A stretch of DNA of 64,000 nt from Bactrocera neohumeralis (GCF_024586455.1 NC_065921.1:25424635-25488634); one strand, 5' to 3'; counted from the first letter of the stretch, positions 37,545 to 49,221 are shown. Made by a program: numbers and translations. Notes: generated from the sequence alone by a model not told the origin.

Positions 37545-38350
37545 CATGACTTGAAGAGGTACTGTCTAATCGCGAAATTTCTAAGCGTATCAAAATCTGC
37601 AAGTCTCGTAGACAATTTTATTAAATTGGGTAATTTGTATGGAAAAACCAAACGAGCAGGAAGGACTCCACTGATCGACGAAAGGAGTTAATGAGAAATT
37701 AAACGCATTGTGCGTTTAGAGCTAAGGTCGAAAGAGATTATTGAAGAAATGGACTTACCGGTAGGCCCACGAAGTGCTCAACAAATTTTGAAACGAGATT
37801 AAAATTTCATCTATGTATGAAAAAAGGTTTAAACAGGCCCTTTTGCCAAAGCATAAAATAGCAAGACCTCGAATCGCAGAGAAATACAGATTTTGCAATG
37901 AAGAATGAAAAAGAGTTATTTTTTCAAATGAGAAAAAGTCTAATTTAGATGATTCGAACGGAAACGATAAATACTGGAGATTCAAAGGCTCTCCCTAGGA
38001 AACTCTAAAAAGGCGAAACTTTGGAGGTGGGTCTCTTATAGTTTGGGCAGGTTTAAATTAAGGGAGAACCACTTCAATATCTTTCGTTTCTACCGAATTG
38101 GGCTCAAATCAAGTTCTGGTGACGTTCGCAGAAGATTTTATGGATACTGAGTTCATTGGTCTGAGCTAAGATCTGAATCCAGTAGAGAACTTTTGGTTCA
38201 TGCTAACCACACAAGTTTTTGCCGTCGCCAGTTTAAAGATGTTCAAGTACAAAAATTAAGGAGATGCATAATCGATGAATGGCATATTCATTCGCTGATA
38301 AGCTCCATGCCGCGACGTCTGGAAGAAGTTATAAATAATAATTGCGCACA
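37545..38350 (+). pseudogene. Tc3-like transposase, decayed
   Basis: + strand blocks in order: LYGKTKRAGRTPLIDERS (about 37635-37690), EIKRIVRLELRSKEIIEEMD and LPVGPRSAQQILKRD (37695-37800), a VIFSNEKKSNLDD block with GNDKYWRFKGSP (37915-37998; first catalytic Asp of FSDEKK replaced by Asn), RRNFGGGSLIVWAGL (38010-38060), a jump over the second Asp region, then LNPVENFWFML (38175-38205) with the conserved Glu. Many stops. I see only weak candidates for terminal repeats (37201-37219 against 38557-38575). Confidence 0.78.
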
Positions 38351-39985
38351 TACATATATCTTTTCAAAATGACAGAAAATCGTCAATAGGTAACCGCCTT
38401 TGCATATATTTCGCACCAACTTAACGTTTCTGCTTTTTTCAACTTTAAAATTAATAAAATATTTTGATATTAGATAGTATTTAGTTATGTAAATGTAGAC
38501 TTATATATATTTAAAAATATTTCGTAATAAAAATTTACTTTATTTGAAAAAAAATTAGAAAATAATGTGCTGATTTCATAAATATTTCCCAGGGTGTTCA
38601 TCAAATGTATTGTGTATTCATACAAGTGCATTATACTTGCACATACATTATATGTTGCTCATACGACATGGTATACTCTATGAATACAGTGCATTTAATG
38701 TTCAACTTTAACAGCGTAGAACTTTTAGAAAAGTGGTTTTAAGAAAAAATTATAAAGCTTATAAGATTAAACGGATTATGTTTTTTAACATAAAATTTTG
38801 TGTTAGAATATAATTTTTCAAGATTGTAGTTTGACTTGTTTAATGCGAAATATAAAAAAGGTCATGTAACATACATAGAAAAAAATATGATTTCGGCACG
38901 ATTTAAATTAAAAATAAAGCGCTTCTAACGTTGAATTCTTTTTTTAGGGCAAAAACTGTAACCACAGGTGTTGTTTGCAAAAAAGTATATTTTGGAAATA
39001 ATGGACATACTAGCATATGTATGTGTTTTCGAATATGAATTTGTAGTGCATACAGTTTGATAAATGCGTGAGAATACAGTTGAAATCCAACATAAGCAAA
39101 TATTATATACATACACATAAACTCAGCAAAGCGCTCTACACTTTTAGTGCAGATTGCAGCACTTGAGCAAGTGGTTAGTTGTCACCATTGTCTGAGACAG
39201 CCGGCACTTAGCTCTTTAGTTTCTTATTACATGTTATTATGTGTGAGTGTGTGTGCTAATCGGTGTTAGTGTAGCTACCTTTACGCCGCTCAACTACTAT
39301 TTGCTCAAGTATGCAATTTTATACATTTGTTTATGAAAATGAGCGTGCGTGTAGAGACACAAATATATACATACATATGTATAAGTATACATATAAGATA
39401 TTTCTCTGTCTATTTACATTTGTATCACGAGCAATTGTCCCTTTGTGTATATTTATACGGACGTTTGCTTAGGCAGACACTATTATGCCGCTGGGTGAGT
39501 TTGAAAATTGTAAGTGTATTTGTGTTGGCATTTATATACCATATAAATATGTGCTTCTCTCCGATATTACTTGCCATTAGCTATTTTCTATTCTTCAAAT
39601 AATTTTCAAACTAAGTTTTTTTTTTGGATTTGAAGCTTTTCAATACACATGCCTACACATACATATATATGTACATAAAAACAATTATATATTTTGCTTT
39701 TATCGCTTTAAAAAGCTCCTGAGTTTGTTTTTAAAGCATTAATGTTTACATTTCAAATCGGAGCTTTGCATTGCATGTGCATACAAAATTTGCTGGTGCT
39801 GAAGGCTAAGACAATTCAAGCATTTCTATTCGGTCTTGAGGTGTAAGCATTTTTGTTTAATGCTGGTCACACATTCTTAGTTTATAAAATTTAATCGATT
39901 TTTGATTTTATTCACATATTAATATTGTTTATTCAATACCGGCAATGTTGGGCATCACCCGTGCTAACTAAAATTTTGATCAGGG
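38351..39985. other. AT-rich stretch, nothing recognised
   Basis: The - strand frames at 38903-39118 overlap each other in two phases. Microsatellite-like ATACATAC tracts lie at 39360-39400 and 39655-39680. No gene or transposon ends. A diverged CTCATACGCC-like site (gctcatacgacatgg) lies near 38655. Confidence 0.35.
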
Positions 39986-39989
39986 TCGA

Positions 39990-40475
39990 CCCCTTTATTT
40001 CTTCCTCTTCTTTACTGTCGTAGACACCGCTGGTCATAGCCAAGTTAAGAACCAGTCGTTTCTTGATTTCACTGTTTGGCACTAATTAGAGATTCCAAGT
40101 GTTGCCAGGTCCTTTCCCACCTGGTCTTTCCAACGGAGAGTAGGTCTTCTTCCTCCTCTGCCTCCCAGCGGGTACTGCGTCGAATACTTTTAGAGCTGGA
40201 GTGTTTTCGTTCATACGTACAACATCACCTAGCCAGCTCAGCCACTGTCTCTTGATTCGTCGAACTATGTCAATGTCGTTGTATATCTCACACATAAATC
40301 TTTCGTAGAACCTTTCTCTCGAAACCTCCTAAGGTCGACTCATCAGATGTTGTCAAGTTCCATGCCTCTGCACCATATAGCAGGACTGGCATAATGAGTG
40401 ACTTAGTTTGGTTTTTGGTTGTCGAGTGAGGACTTTGCTTCTCAAGCGATATTAGTTGATCTGTTTGCTATTTCA
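39990..40475 (-). pseudogene. LINE-A 3' end fragment
   Basis: The - strand frame CEIYNDIDIVRRIKRQWLSW and LGDVVRMNENTPALKVFDAV (40086-40295) is the same C-terminal block as at 30128-30514, followed by the same 3' end. It is broken by a deletion near 40295. Confidence 0.8.
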
Positions 40476-40479
40476 TAAT

Positions 40480-40880
40480 CCACGATCTTTTTTATGTTTT
40501 TTAGTAAGAAGGAAGTTAGACTAATGGACCTGAAGGATTTTGCCTGTGATTGGTCCTTCCTTCCCACCTTTGGAATAAAGATCACCTTCGCTGTCCTGCA
40601 AAGCTATCTCTCATCAGCCGAACAAGGTGTGGCGGTAGCACCTGCTCTCCCTGTTGTAAAAGTGCTGAAAAGATACCGTCCACCACTGGATACCTGAATT
40701 TTGCGAAAGATGCGATAGCCGATTTTATTAGGTCTGCAGTAAACAGTTTTCTTGAGACTACCCAATCTAACCGAGATGACTTGTATTCGTTCACGAGCAG
40801 ACACTGACATTCCCGAACTGCTTCCGTTCTTCTGGTAAATTTTTCGGTATTGATCGGCATAGTCTTAGATACGTTTCGTT
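40480..40880 (-). pseudogene. LINE-B reverse-transcriptase fragment
   Basis: The - strand frame from 40860 reads LDWVVSRKLFTADLIKSAIA, SFAKFRYPVVDGIFSALLQQ and VLPPHLVRLMRDSFA, then (shifted) a TKVIFIPKVGRKDQ-like piece and a SFRSISLTSFLL-like piece near 40490-40570. This is the start of the RT domain of Jockey/R1-type LINEs. It abuts the LINE-A fragment at 39990-40475, so one probably inserted beside or into the other. Confidence 0.75.
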
Positions 40881-41635
40881 GACATATGGTGATAGATTGG
40901 TGACAGTTATATCATAGAAGCCATACAACAGCATTACTCCCAAAAGAAAGTAGAGAACACCTTATATTCTATTTTAAATATTCGAATGGAGTACAAAAAT
41001 ATTTTCAGGTTAGACTAACTCACTCTTCCATCTCTAATTTCCTGACTTTTAGTAAATATTTTAAATATTTTCACAATAATAAACGAAGTTATCAAATTCG
41101 ACAAAAAGCTAATGAACTTCAATGATTTTTTACGATTATATCAGCTATAAGTTATTGCTGTTAATTGGATAATTAGTTGCACGCAAATATTCGCCATAAC
41201 TTTTTTATATATTTACAGCAGTGTAAATTTATTCGCAGATATGTTTGCTTTTAGGTAAGCAAAACAAATAATCCTTTTTACCGAGTGAATCCGCAAATTG
41301 CTGTTTACTCTGCAATTATTTGCATTTCATAAAAATGTGTTTATATAGAAATCCATATAAATTTATGCTCGTACATTTACTTATATATGTGCATTATTAT
41401 TTACATAGAATATTATTTTTATCGGGCTATAATTGGTAGACCTTACGACAAAGAGTTAAGTATCCACTAATATTGTGGGTGGTAAGATTTTCTACCTTTT
41501 TAAACTTACTCCCGAAGTATATATGTATTTGAAGTCTGCAATAGTTGAAAATAGTTCATATATTTTAAGGTTCCCTACTGTTTAAAGAAAAAAAAAAACA
41601 TCTAAAAGGAAAGGAATTCGGAACAACATTCTTTG
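40881..41635. other. AT-rich stretch, nothing recognised
   Basis: No reading frame or inverted ends of note. Confidence 0.4.
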
Positions 41636-41639
41636 GTAT

Positions 41640-41870
41640 TTTTGAAGATTATTTTTTTCTAATATTGGCCGCGTCTACGTCTCAAATGGTCCATCCGTTC
41701 GACTAGCGAGATTGTCCGCATAGACTTTAGAGTTTACATATCTCTACAGGAACAAATCTTATGGTGGCCAATCGACCAACCCAAAACGTGAAATTATCGG
41801 CTTTTCTGTAAGGAGCTCTCCGTCAATCTTATCGGGCAGTGTACTGTTTTTTCAAGTGGAAGTAACTGCT
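41640..41870 (-). pseudogene. Tc1/mariner C-terminal relic (NGNRYRA family)
   Basis: - strand: a PIISRFGLVDWPP block, then LFL*RYVNSKVYADNLAS and a short C-terminus ending near 41640. These match the third-catalytic-residue segment of the relics at 9985 and 17120. Diverged sequence to about 42270 may be the rest of the same element. Confidence 0.65.
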
Positions 41871-42960
41871 AATAAGGTAGCACACATACAAGTAGGAACG
41901 AATTGGATTTCCACTGTCATCTTTCCATTGTCATCTTGTGTTCTAACACTAAACCTATGAACCTGGCTTGCGCTTAGTAGGCGTTGGTCGACGACCTGCT
42001 TCTTTGCCATTCTTACCTTCGTCGAACCAGAAAATCATAGCCGAAACTGACAAGGCGGTTGCCTTAACCAATTTGTGATAGGCTAAAAGCGCTTTGCCGA
42101 TTTATGAGATTCTTTTAATCAAATATTGTATTAAAGGGTTCTAGGTACGACAACGGATCGGCGTTTTAAGCGAACCAAATGAGATTCTTGTAGGGATTGA
42201 CCTCGACGAAATTAAAACATTATTCCGAACATATTTTGTACGACGACTGCCGCCGCCAAGCTTTCAATATTTTTGAAGTATTGTTCAATAATGAATACAC
42301 ATTAAGCTATCATGCAATAGAATGAAGTTTAATATGAAAATGTATAATTATAACATTAAACCAACACACAGTAAATCGAAATTTGATATTTGATTGATTA
42401 TACCTACATATATATTTAATAACAACTCTACGCAAGGTGTGAGAGCGTCAGTCAATTCATTGAACAGATTAAAGATAAATATTTGCTATTATAATGGAGT
42501 TATGTGGAGTCTGCAAGCGTCAAGTTAGGTGAAGAGTTAATCGACGATTAGATGTGTATGAATGTGTTGATTTCAAAATGCCTGCGGAGGCATCTGATTT
42601 ACATTGCATAATTCAGTAGATATATATTTACAATTTACTCTCAACTCAATAAAGCTTAAGAAACTCTCATTCCAAAACTAAAATATTTTCACAGCCAGAG
42701 AAGTGGTATGTTAACAGTTAATGAGCTGAGTAACTCTACTTCAACAAACCTCGAGTACACATAATTTGTAGAGTAGTGTAGCGTAACTGTTATTTGTCTT
42801 TCAGTATTTTGTTAGGCATGTGATTTTCATGAAGGAATAAAAGAATAAATAGTTTAATGTGACCGCAACGAGTTCAGCTTTATTATAAAGATAAGGATGT
42901 GGTATTATGTTCCACAAATGATTTTTTGCTGCAGTTCCATCCTTATGCTAGCAATAACCC
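41871..42960. other. Stretch without a recognisable gene
   Basis: Possibly the remainder of the preceding Tc1 relic up to about 42270 (ggcgttggtcgacgacctgc region). AT-rich after that. Confidence 0.3.
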
Positions 42961-42961
42961 G

Positions 42962-43480
42962 CTAAATAATCTCTTCTGTGTAGGTAAGTGACAAGTGACT
43001 CCGCACATAACAAAAATAGACCAGCTTTATTAAATCCAACGATCTTGGACACGTCACAGGCTCACAACGCGAGATAAAGTGCTCGCCGGAAGTTTCCTTC
43101 AATAAATTGTTTGTTTCGTTGACTGTATGGTGTGGCACCGTCTTATTAGAACCAAAGCCCGTCCACATCAACATTCTCAATTCAGAAACGAAAAAGTCAT
43201 TATTTTGGCTAAATAGCATTATCCACTGACTGTAAAATTATGAGGAGTTTCTTCTTTGAACAAATTTTTCTTCTGTTGCTAGAACCGATATCGATGGCAA
43301 TCTCGTTATGAGCTCATTCAGCGAATGAGGACGCGCTTGATGCTTGTTCGGCTTCAATTCTTGCACGATTTGGGTTTCGTGATTGCGGTGCGATACCGTT
43401 TCGTTCGAAAGATACGTCGCACAAACTGAATCATTATATTGCAATAAATTTGCACGATTTTCAGGTGTCGCCACCAGTAA
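42962..43480 (-). pseudogene. Tc1/mariner transposase relic (NGNRYRA family), shuffled
   Basis: - strand: an ENRANLLQYNDSVCATYL segment and QIVQELKPNKHQARPHSLNE (43320-43470) belong to the HTH-catalytic linker. They are followed at 42962-43219 by TVPHHTVNETNNLLKETSGE and HFISRCEPVTCPRSLDL, equivalent to the GATCHTARETIDLL...ISR...WPPRSCDL block. The part between, holding the first catalytic Asp, is missing. Confidence 0.72.
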
Positions 43481-43960
43481 TGAAGTGTTTGATGAATAAA
43501 AGGTTCCCAGCTACGTTTTAATACATGACATCACCCCAACGTACGTTTTGCAAAAGACTGCAAAAGATTAAAGTCTGTTGATCTTTAGTTTGAAGTCTAG
43601 CCAAGCTTCAAACCCAAATTCTAAACCAAAATATCTTGTTTCGATCCACAAGAGCAGTTGATTTTCTTAGTTATTTTTCTGTTGCCAATACCATGATTTC
43701 CAGTTAACGTCTCTTTAAATTTTTTGATGTCATCGTCATTACAAGGCTTAATGAACTCGCATGGGCAAATTTTTGACGACTTCACGACCTTCACTGGATG
43801 CTTTGTACCACCCAAATATTTTTGTCATACAGAAGACTATATAAATAGTAGTTTGATTTGGTGGTGAAGTAGTGAGAGTAGGAGACTTAGAGATTCTAAA
43901 AAAGATCGGATTCTAAAAATTGCTAGTTAGAAATTGTTTGAAAACATGTTCTGTGGACTT
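43481..43960. other. Stretch with one unidentified - frame
   Basis: A 64-codon - strand frame (43621-43815; KICPCEFIKPCNDDDIKKFK, Cys-containing) has no recognised family and no ATG start. Confidence 0.3.
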
Positions 43961-43964
43961 TAGG

Positions 43965-44710
43965 CCAGCGTCATTGTTAGCACATACTTTTTTTATAAGA
44001 AAGCTGCTAAAAAATCTCATCCACCACGACGTCAGTCACAGAATGCAAAGACCAGTGTCTTCAGCCTAAAAAAAATGCGAATATTCCCGACTTTTTGCCA
44101 AACTAGTATTGATTTCCTCCTTTCAGTCAAAGATATCGACGGCTTAAGCACATCGAGAACTCCAAAAAGGTAACGAAGAGGCTGCCTTAAGTGAAAAAAT
44201 GCCGTGATTGGTTTCGTCGCTTCAAAAACGACGATTTTGATTATTCGTTCGGATCTTCTAAAACGGTGAATCGGAGACGTTGCTCGATGAGCATCCGTGT
44301 CAAGTAGAGCTTCCTTCAGCATTGGAAGTCAACCGTCAAACTATTTCATAGCGACTTCATGCGCTGGAATGATTCAGAGACAGGGAATTTCGGTTCCTTG
44401 TGGCCTCAAACCAAGAGAGACACAAAAAGGTGATTCTGCTGCATGACTCTACTTGTCCTTACGTTGCCAAATCCGTTAAAATCTATCTGAAAAAAGCTTA
44501 AATGGGAAGTCCGTCAGATTAATATTTGTTCCGTTCGATGGCACATGGTCTGGCTCAGAAGCAGTTGCCCTCAAAAGATGACTTCGAAAAATTGCTTGAT
44601 TCTTACATAGCATCACAATATGAACAGTTTTACTGTAATGGTATTCAAGCTTTTCCATAAAGATGGCAAAAAGTTGTGACTAGCGATGGGAAATATTTCG
44701 AATAATTTTT
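43965..44710 (+). pseudogene. Internally deleted mariner transposase (second subfamily)
   Basis: + strand: a CRDWFRRFKNDDFDYSFGSS block (44200-44260) from the N-terminal region, a LLDEHPCQVELPSALEVNRQ block in a shifted frame (44280-44340), then QTISQRLHALE and a jump to HKKVILLHDSTCPYVAKSVK (44430-44490; the second catalytic Asp is in LLHD). A C-terminus near 44600-44670 resembles DSYIASQYEQFYCNGIQAFP. The first catalytic Asp region (TGDE) is absent. The subfamily resembles mauritiana-type marinerlike elements. Confidence 0.75.
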
Positions 44711-44999
44711 TTGCACCCACTTCCTTACTTTGAAATTGCGTTTTGATAAAAAAGATACAGCGAGAACTTAGTTGTACACCCAATACATCTATTCTCTACT
44801 AAGGTTTAAATGGACTTAGTAAGTAATGGATCCCTAACAGCTTATCTTAGCTTTTGACGAAATCTCAGCGAAAACCCTCTTAACTTATTTTTCTTTCAAT
44901 AAAATTTTATAAGAAGTTCATTTACCATTTCCTCGAAATTTACCTTTTCAGCCCATTCTTTGCCGCACAATGGTAAAACGGTATGAAATTCGCGCGAAC

Positions 45000-45323
45000 A
45001 AACTTCAAGAGATATAAGAGCAGCATTTAAGGACTTTAACTAACGGCAAGTGAATTAGTGAGCAATATAATACGAAACTGTTAAATAAGCGATAAATAAT
45101 AACACAGAAACAAGGAGGAGCAGAAAAATAAACCACCCACAAGTTTCAGCATGTAAAAGACGGCACTTGTGGAGTGTGAAAAGAGAGAGTGAGAGACGGC
45201 GCTGACAGTTAAGTTAGATAAAATATTGTGTTAACTGTAACCGCTGACTGTTGGTTGCCCAAGCAGCCGTGTGTGTGAGCATTTGCCGAGCATCTACAGT
45301 TGCAGTCGTCAGCCGTATTCATA
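45000..45323 (+). promoter_or_regulatory. Presumed promoter and 5' leader of the Ras-like gene
   Basis: The 320 bases before the ATG lose the AT-rich character of the flank. A weak TATA-like agatataagagcagc lies at about 45010-45024. The transcription start is not determinable by eye. A minimal ATG-TAA upstream frame sits at 45151-45156. Confidence 0.4.
45151..45156 (+). promoter_or_regulatory. Start-stop upstream reading frame
   Basis: ATG followed immediately by TAA, 173 bases before the Ras-like start codon, in context cagcATGTAAaag. Such elements can stall ribosomes in some animal leaders. It is relevant only if this base lies in the mature leader. Confidence 0.35.
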
Positions 45324-45488
45324 ATGGCCGACTTGGAGCGCATAAGACTGGTTATACTGGGCGGTGCTGGTGTGGGCAAAAGTTCCATCATCAAACGTTT
45401 CCTCTTCAAGACCTATACGGACAAATATCGTGCCACGGTCGAGGATCTTTTTAACCGGGAATATGATTTGGGCGGCGTCACACTGAAG
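45324..45488 (+). CDS. Ras-superfamily GTPase (Di-Ras/Rhes-like), first coding exon
   Basis: Codons 1-55 (MADLERIRLVILGGAGVGKS...), starting at ATG 45324 and ending in an AAG|GTGAGT donor in phase 0. Residues 13-20 form the phosphate-binding loop G-x4-G-K-S. Thr38 in YRATVED matches the switch I threonine (Thr35 of Ras). An earlier in-frame TTG at 45300 is not a likely start. The protein should bind GTP/GDP and act as a signalling switch at or near a membrane. Whether it has a C-terminal lipidation CaaX box cannot be seen, because the later exons are outside what I found. From recollection the closest insect relative may be Drosophila CG8519; that is not verified. Expression of a very long first intron is typical of regulated neuronal genes in flies, but that is inference. 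Confidence 0.92.
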
Positions 45489-45564
45489 GTGAGTAAGATT
45501 GAAGAGTAATTTTACATTGTTTACAAGAAGAATTTAAAAAAAAATAAGAAGGTTTAAAATCGGG

Positions 45565-45612
45565 TGCAACCGAAAATTCTCTACTCTTGCAACTTGGAGG
45601 AATCAATGCCAG
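45565..45612 (-). repeat. Short fragment of the TTCGGT-hairpin repeat
   Basis: gggtgcaaccgaaaattctc then tactcttgcaacttgg is a diverged - orientation terminal block of the repeat at 17960-19012. Confidence 0.5.
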
Positions 45613-45717
45613 GAAAATGCCAAAGGGTGTAAACCGTCAACCTGAGAATACTATATAAATATAACTCATACACTGACAAACATATTCGGCAAAAGGTTTG
45701 TTAGAAAAATGAAAAAC

Positions 45718-46625
45718 TAAGAAGTTCGTTCCAAAGTATACGGGACATTTTTGAATCTGGTGCGCCCTGGTGGCGCCATCTATATGGTGACTGGTGACTG
45801 GTGTTAGAATCTGCTATCTTTATCGATTGTTCAGTGAGAATTTCATGACATTTCATCTTTTGGAAGTGAAGTTATTGCGTTTTAAGTGTCAGTATATTTG
45901 TGTTATCGGTGCGAAAATGAGCTTCGAACAAAGAGCCAACATTAAATTTGGTTTTAAAATTGGTAAAACTTTTACCGAAACGTTTCAATTGATGAAACAA
46001 GTTTATGGCGATAATTGCTTATCCGTAGCAGAGTGCACGAGTGGTTTCAACTTTCTCAAAGTGTTCGTGAGGACATAAATGACGATCAACATGTGTGCCA
46101 ATCAAAATCCGTGATCACCGGAAATTCCATCGAAACTGTGCGTGAATTCATCAAAAATCAGCCAAAAGAATCATTGAAATTCATGGAAATGGAATTGAAC
46201 ATCCCCAAAACATCGATTTATCGCATTTTTCCCGAACATTTGGACTTAAGAATGGTGTGAGTATGGTTTGTTCCGCACAAAATGACTGACGATAAAAAAT
46301 TGCTCAGATCGATCGACGCTTGTTACAGATTATGTGACCAAAAATCAACCACTTCCCATATTCACCCGATATGGCACCGTGCGACTTCTTCCTTTTCGGA
46401 AAAATGCATTTGCCCATGAAAGGAAAGCGTTATGCAGACGTAGAGGCCATTCAAAAGGCTTGCACCGGCATACTAGCGGACATACCGGACAACGAGCAAT
46501 AAGCTGTATTAAAGCAGAAGGGAGACTATTTTAAATAAAATAAAATAAAATAAATTGATTTTGCCGAAAAAACCATTTGTTCTGTTTTTTTTTTTAAAGT
46601 CCTGTTCACTTTGGAACGCACCTTG
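45718..46625 (+). mobile_element. Mariner element with internal deletion (copy 2)
   Basis: The right end ggaacgcaccttg is followed by TA at 46626-46627. The left end is diverged (aagaagttcgttccaaagta). About 908 bp. Same family as 8839-9706 and opposite in orientation. Transposase starts with ATG 45917 (MSFEQRANIK). Confidence 0.85.
45917..46540 (+). pseudogene. Mariner transposase lacking its catalytic core (copy 2)
   Basis: MSFEQRANIKFGFKIGKTFT to VYGDNC, then a one-base shift into RSRVHEWFQLSQSVREDIND and SVITGNSIETVREFIKNQPK, EMELNIPKTSIYRI, ending at a stop at 46258-46260. The sequence after about 46300 jumps from the region before the first catalytic Asp to the TKNQ block before the third. 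The missing segment matches the one missing from copy 1 to within a few bases. The C-terminal part (FGKMHLPMKGKRYADVEAIQ in another frame) remains. Confidence 0.85.
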
Positions 46626-46874
46626 TATATATGGTTATTAGGGTGTGTCATTCTGAGGCAACTTTTTTATTTCAACTGAAAAACAGGCTAAAAACTTTCA
46701 AAAATGGGGAAAAAAGTCACTCAAAAGATGTGCTCTTAATATTAATATTAAGAGGTGTCTCTTTCAAATTTTCTGTTTTCCATATAAATTACATGGAAAA
46801 AAAATCATTTTTTTTGCGGTGCTTATTGTGCGGAGGTTTTTATATGATGTATGTGCACGCGATGGCTGCCAGTA

Positions 46875-46985
46875 GGGATGGTAAACTCGATTCCGATTCT
46901 ACTCGAGAATCGAGTTTTCTCGTAAAATAATCGATTTTTCGAATGTCAAGAATCGATTCTTAATCGACTTCGACTACTGAGGATC
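46875..46985. repeat. TCGAT-dense palindromic patch
   Basis: Within about 110 bases there are repeated aatcgatt, actcgagaatcgagt and tcgattcc elements, several being self-complementary. It lies between the deleted mariner and a dispersed repeat. Confidence 0.5.
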
Positions 46986-46989
46986 GATT

Positions 46990-47262
46990 CCAAACTATAT
47001 GTTATAGTGGTTCGATATTGGCAGTTCCGAAAAATGAGCAGCTTCTTGAAGAGAAAATGACGTTTGCAAAATTTCAAAGCGTATCTTAAAAACTGAGGGA
47101 CTAGTTCGTATATATACAGACTTACAGACAGACAGACGGACATGGCTAAATCGACTCAGCTCAACATGCTGAACATTTATATATATACTTTATAGGCCTC
47201 CGACGCTTCCTTATGGGTGTTACAAACTTCGTGGCAAACTTAATATACCCTGTTCAGGGTAT
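46990..47262 (+). repeat. Dispersed repeat ending ATACCCTGTTCAGGGTAT
   Basis: Runs from the gttatagtggttcgatattg block through aaaactgagggactagttcg, gacagacagacggacatggc and taaatcgactcagctcaaca to the palindromic end at 47245-47262. Fragments of the family recur at 11090, 24590, 50500, 53460 and 56500. No coding. Confidence 0.75.
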
Positions 47263-47264
47263 AA

Positions 47265-48470
47265 TGAATGAGTACAATTAGGAATCAATTGTCTGTTATT
47301 TCCCATTTTGATTGATTCGCTTGTGGAAGCATCAATGCGGAAAGATAATTATAAAGCACGCCGAAGTTGTTGTTGAATGAATAAATGGTATTGTTGCACA
47401 AAGTAAACGTTGTTGTTAGAATATAAAATCGCACATCGCTGCAGTTCAACGGAGCGTATGGGCAACATGAGCGTCGAAGTCTAAATATTTTCGCGCAATA
47501 TTACCAATTTGCGGGTGTATGTGTGTGTTTGGGTGTCACCAGATATCAAACAAGATGACGAGTATATGAGCTTTTCAACGAATGTCAAAGAAAAGCCAAA
47601 ACGGCACAAAAACTGTGTGTAGCAACAACTACATATGTACACACAAGACTGTATTATTTATTTTCAAGCGTGCACAGTTATTTCTAAGGGAATGTGTTTC
47701 TTTAAATATGCTTATGCGGCACAAAGGTAAGATTTGGCGGTTGTGTGTGCTTTATGTGTTAGTGCGCATATGTGTATATCTCTATTAGTATGCAAATGGT
47801 GACGGAAGCTTTGATTTTCTCTTAGACTGAGACCTCTGTATGTGTGTATTTGCATTTTCAGTGTGAAAATATGTGCCTAACGGCATTCTATTTGGCTTTT
47901 GGTGCGTGACTTCCGCGCTTCTATGCTCATTCACTTGTTATTTACTGCCTCGTTTATAGTTTGCCATTATAATTGAGCGTGTGTGCACATGTTGGCGTCG
48001 CTGCCCGTAATTTTCATTATAATTTTCTCATAAAATATGCATTTCAACAAACCGAAAAATAGTTTGAAATTAATTTTGAAAATTTATGGTTACAATTCAA
48101 AACAGGAAATAACACTTACACATGTACTTTAGGGTGGCACTTATTTTAAATTTCGAAATGGCACTTATGTTGAAATAAAAAATGCTTTTAAAAAGCAAAA
48201 ACAAAAAACAGGGAATAAGAAAATATTTTTCAAAAAGAGATTATAATAAACTAAGAAAACTTAATTAATTAATAAACTTGGTCCATACTTTTATGATGTT
48301 TTATAGGGATAAAATTCAATATCATTCAATTATATAAAACATAAGAAAAAACTGTAACATCGGCTGTGGTGAATATATAAAAGTTTTCATACAAGAACTT
48401 GAGTTTAATCGATGAATTTGTATGGCAGCTATATGCTATCGTTATCCGATCTGACCAATTTTTCAGAGAT
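47265..48470. other. Intronic stretch, nothing recognised
   Basis: AT-rich, with short frames of no family. GT-rich tracts around 47510-47540 and 47840-47990. Confidence 0.35.
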
Positions 48471-48479
48471 TAAATGGTT

Positions 48480-48730
48480 GCTTTCAAGCGGAAACACTAG
48501 GCATAGCGCGAGCTGTAGAATTCAACTGGATTACTAAGAGACCATACAGAAAGCTACCATATACACAGATAGCCAGGCGCCATTGCTAGCCTTGTCGACG
48601 CCAATTGCCAAGTAAGGCGTCTCTCTAGGCGAATCTGAGGCGTAGACAATATCGTACCCGCTACGAAAGATCAAGAGAAAGTTCAATGCTAAATATGCAG
48701 AAATAGCTTAGAACATTTGGAAGCAAATGC
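48480..48730 (+). pseudogene. LINE RNase H-like fragment
   Basis: + strand IYTDSQAPLLALSTPIAK (48555-48610) resembles the YTDSQAAL motif that carries an RNase H catalytic Asp in LINEs with an RNase H domain, and may come from the LINE-B group. Flanking sequence is too decayed to extend. Confidence 0.5.
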
Positions 48731-49157
48731 AAGATAGCGGAGCAGATATCTGTCATATGGCCAAAATATTACAAGACTAGTACTAAGGACTTATTAAATA
48801 GGTCCACGGAAAGTATATATACCCTTACAGCTACCATAACTGAGAAATGGAATTGCCCAACATCAATATTTGCCGCAGCTGCAAACTCGAAGTGAGTAAG
48901 ATAACGGTTTTACACTTCTTTCGTGAGTACCGAGGTCTATGGCGCACACTGGCACCGCTCCATACATTTCTTGGAAAAAAATAGAAGGAATGGTCGTACA
49001 ACAATGAAACTTTGCAGAAACACTTCTCTGGACTAAATTAAGAAATTTTGAAAAAATCTTGGAAAACCGCCCACTGCCACACCCACCTCCCATATAACTG
49101 CAATTGCCAAAATTTTTATTTTTGACCTAGGGACTTGAAATTCTGGACACTTCTTAA

Positions 49158-49221
49158 GTGAGTTATCCTGATGAAAAAAATTAAACTTAAACGCAAAGTG
49201 AGTTATCCTGATGAAAAAAAA
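49158..49221 (+). repeat. Forty-bp tandem duplication
   Basis: The unit gtgagttatcctgatgaaaa (plus aaa) occurs at 49158 and again at 49198. Confidence 0.7.
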
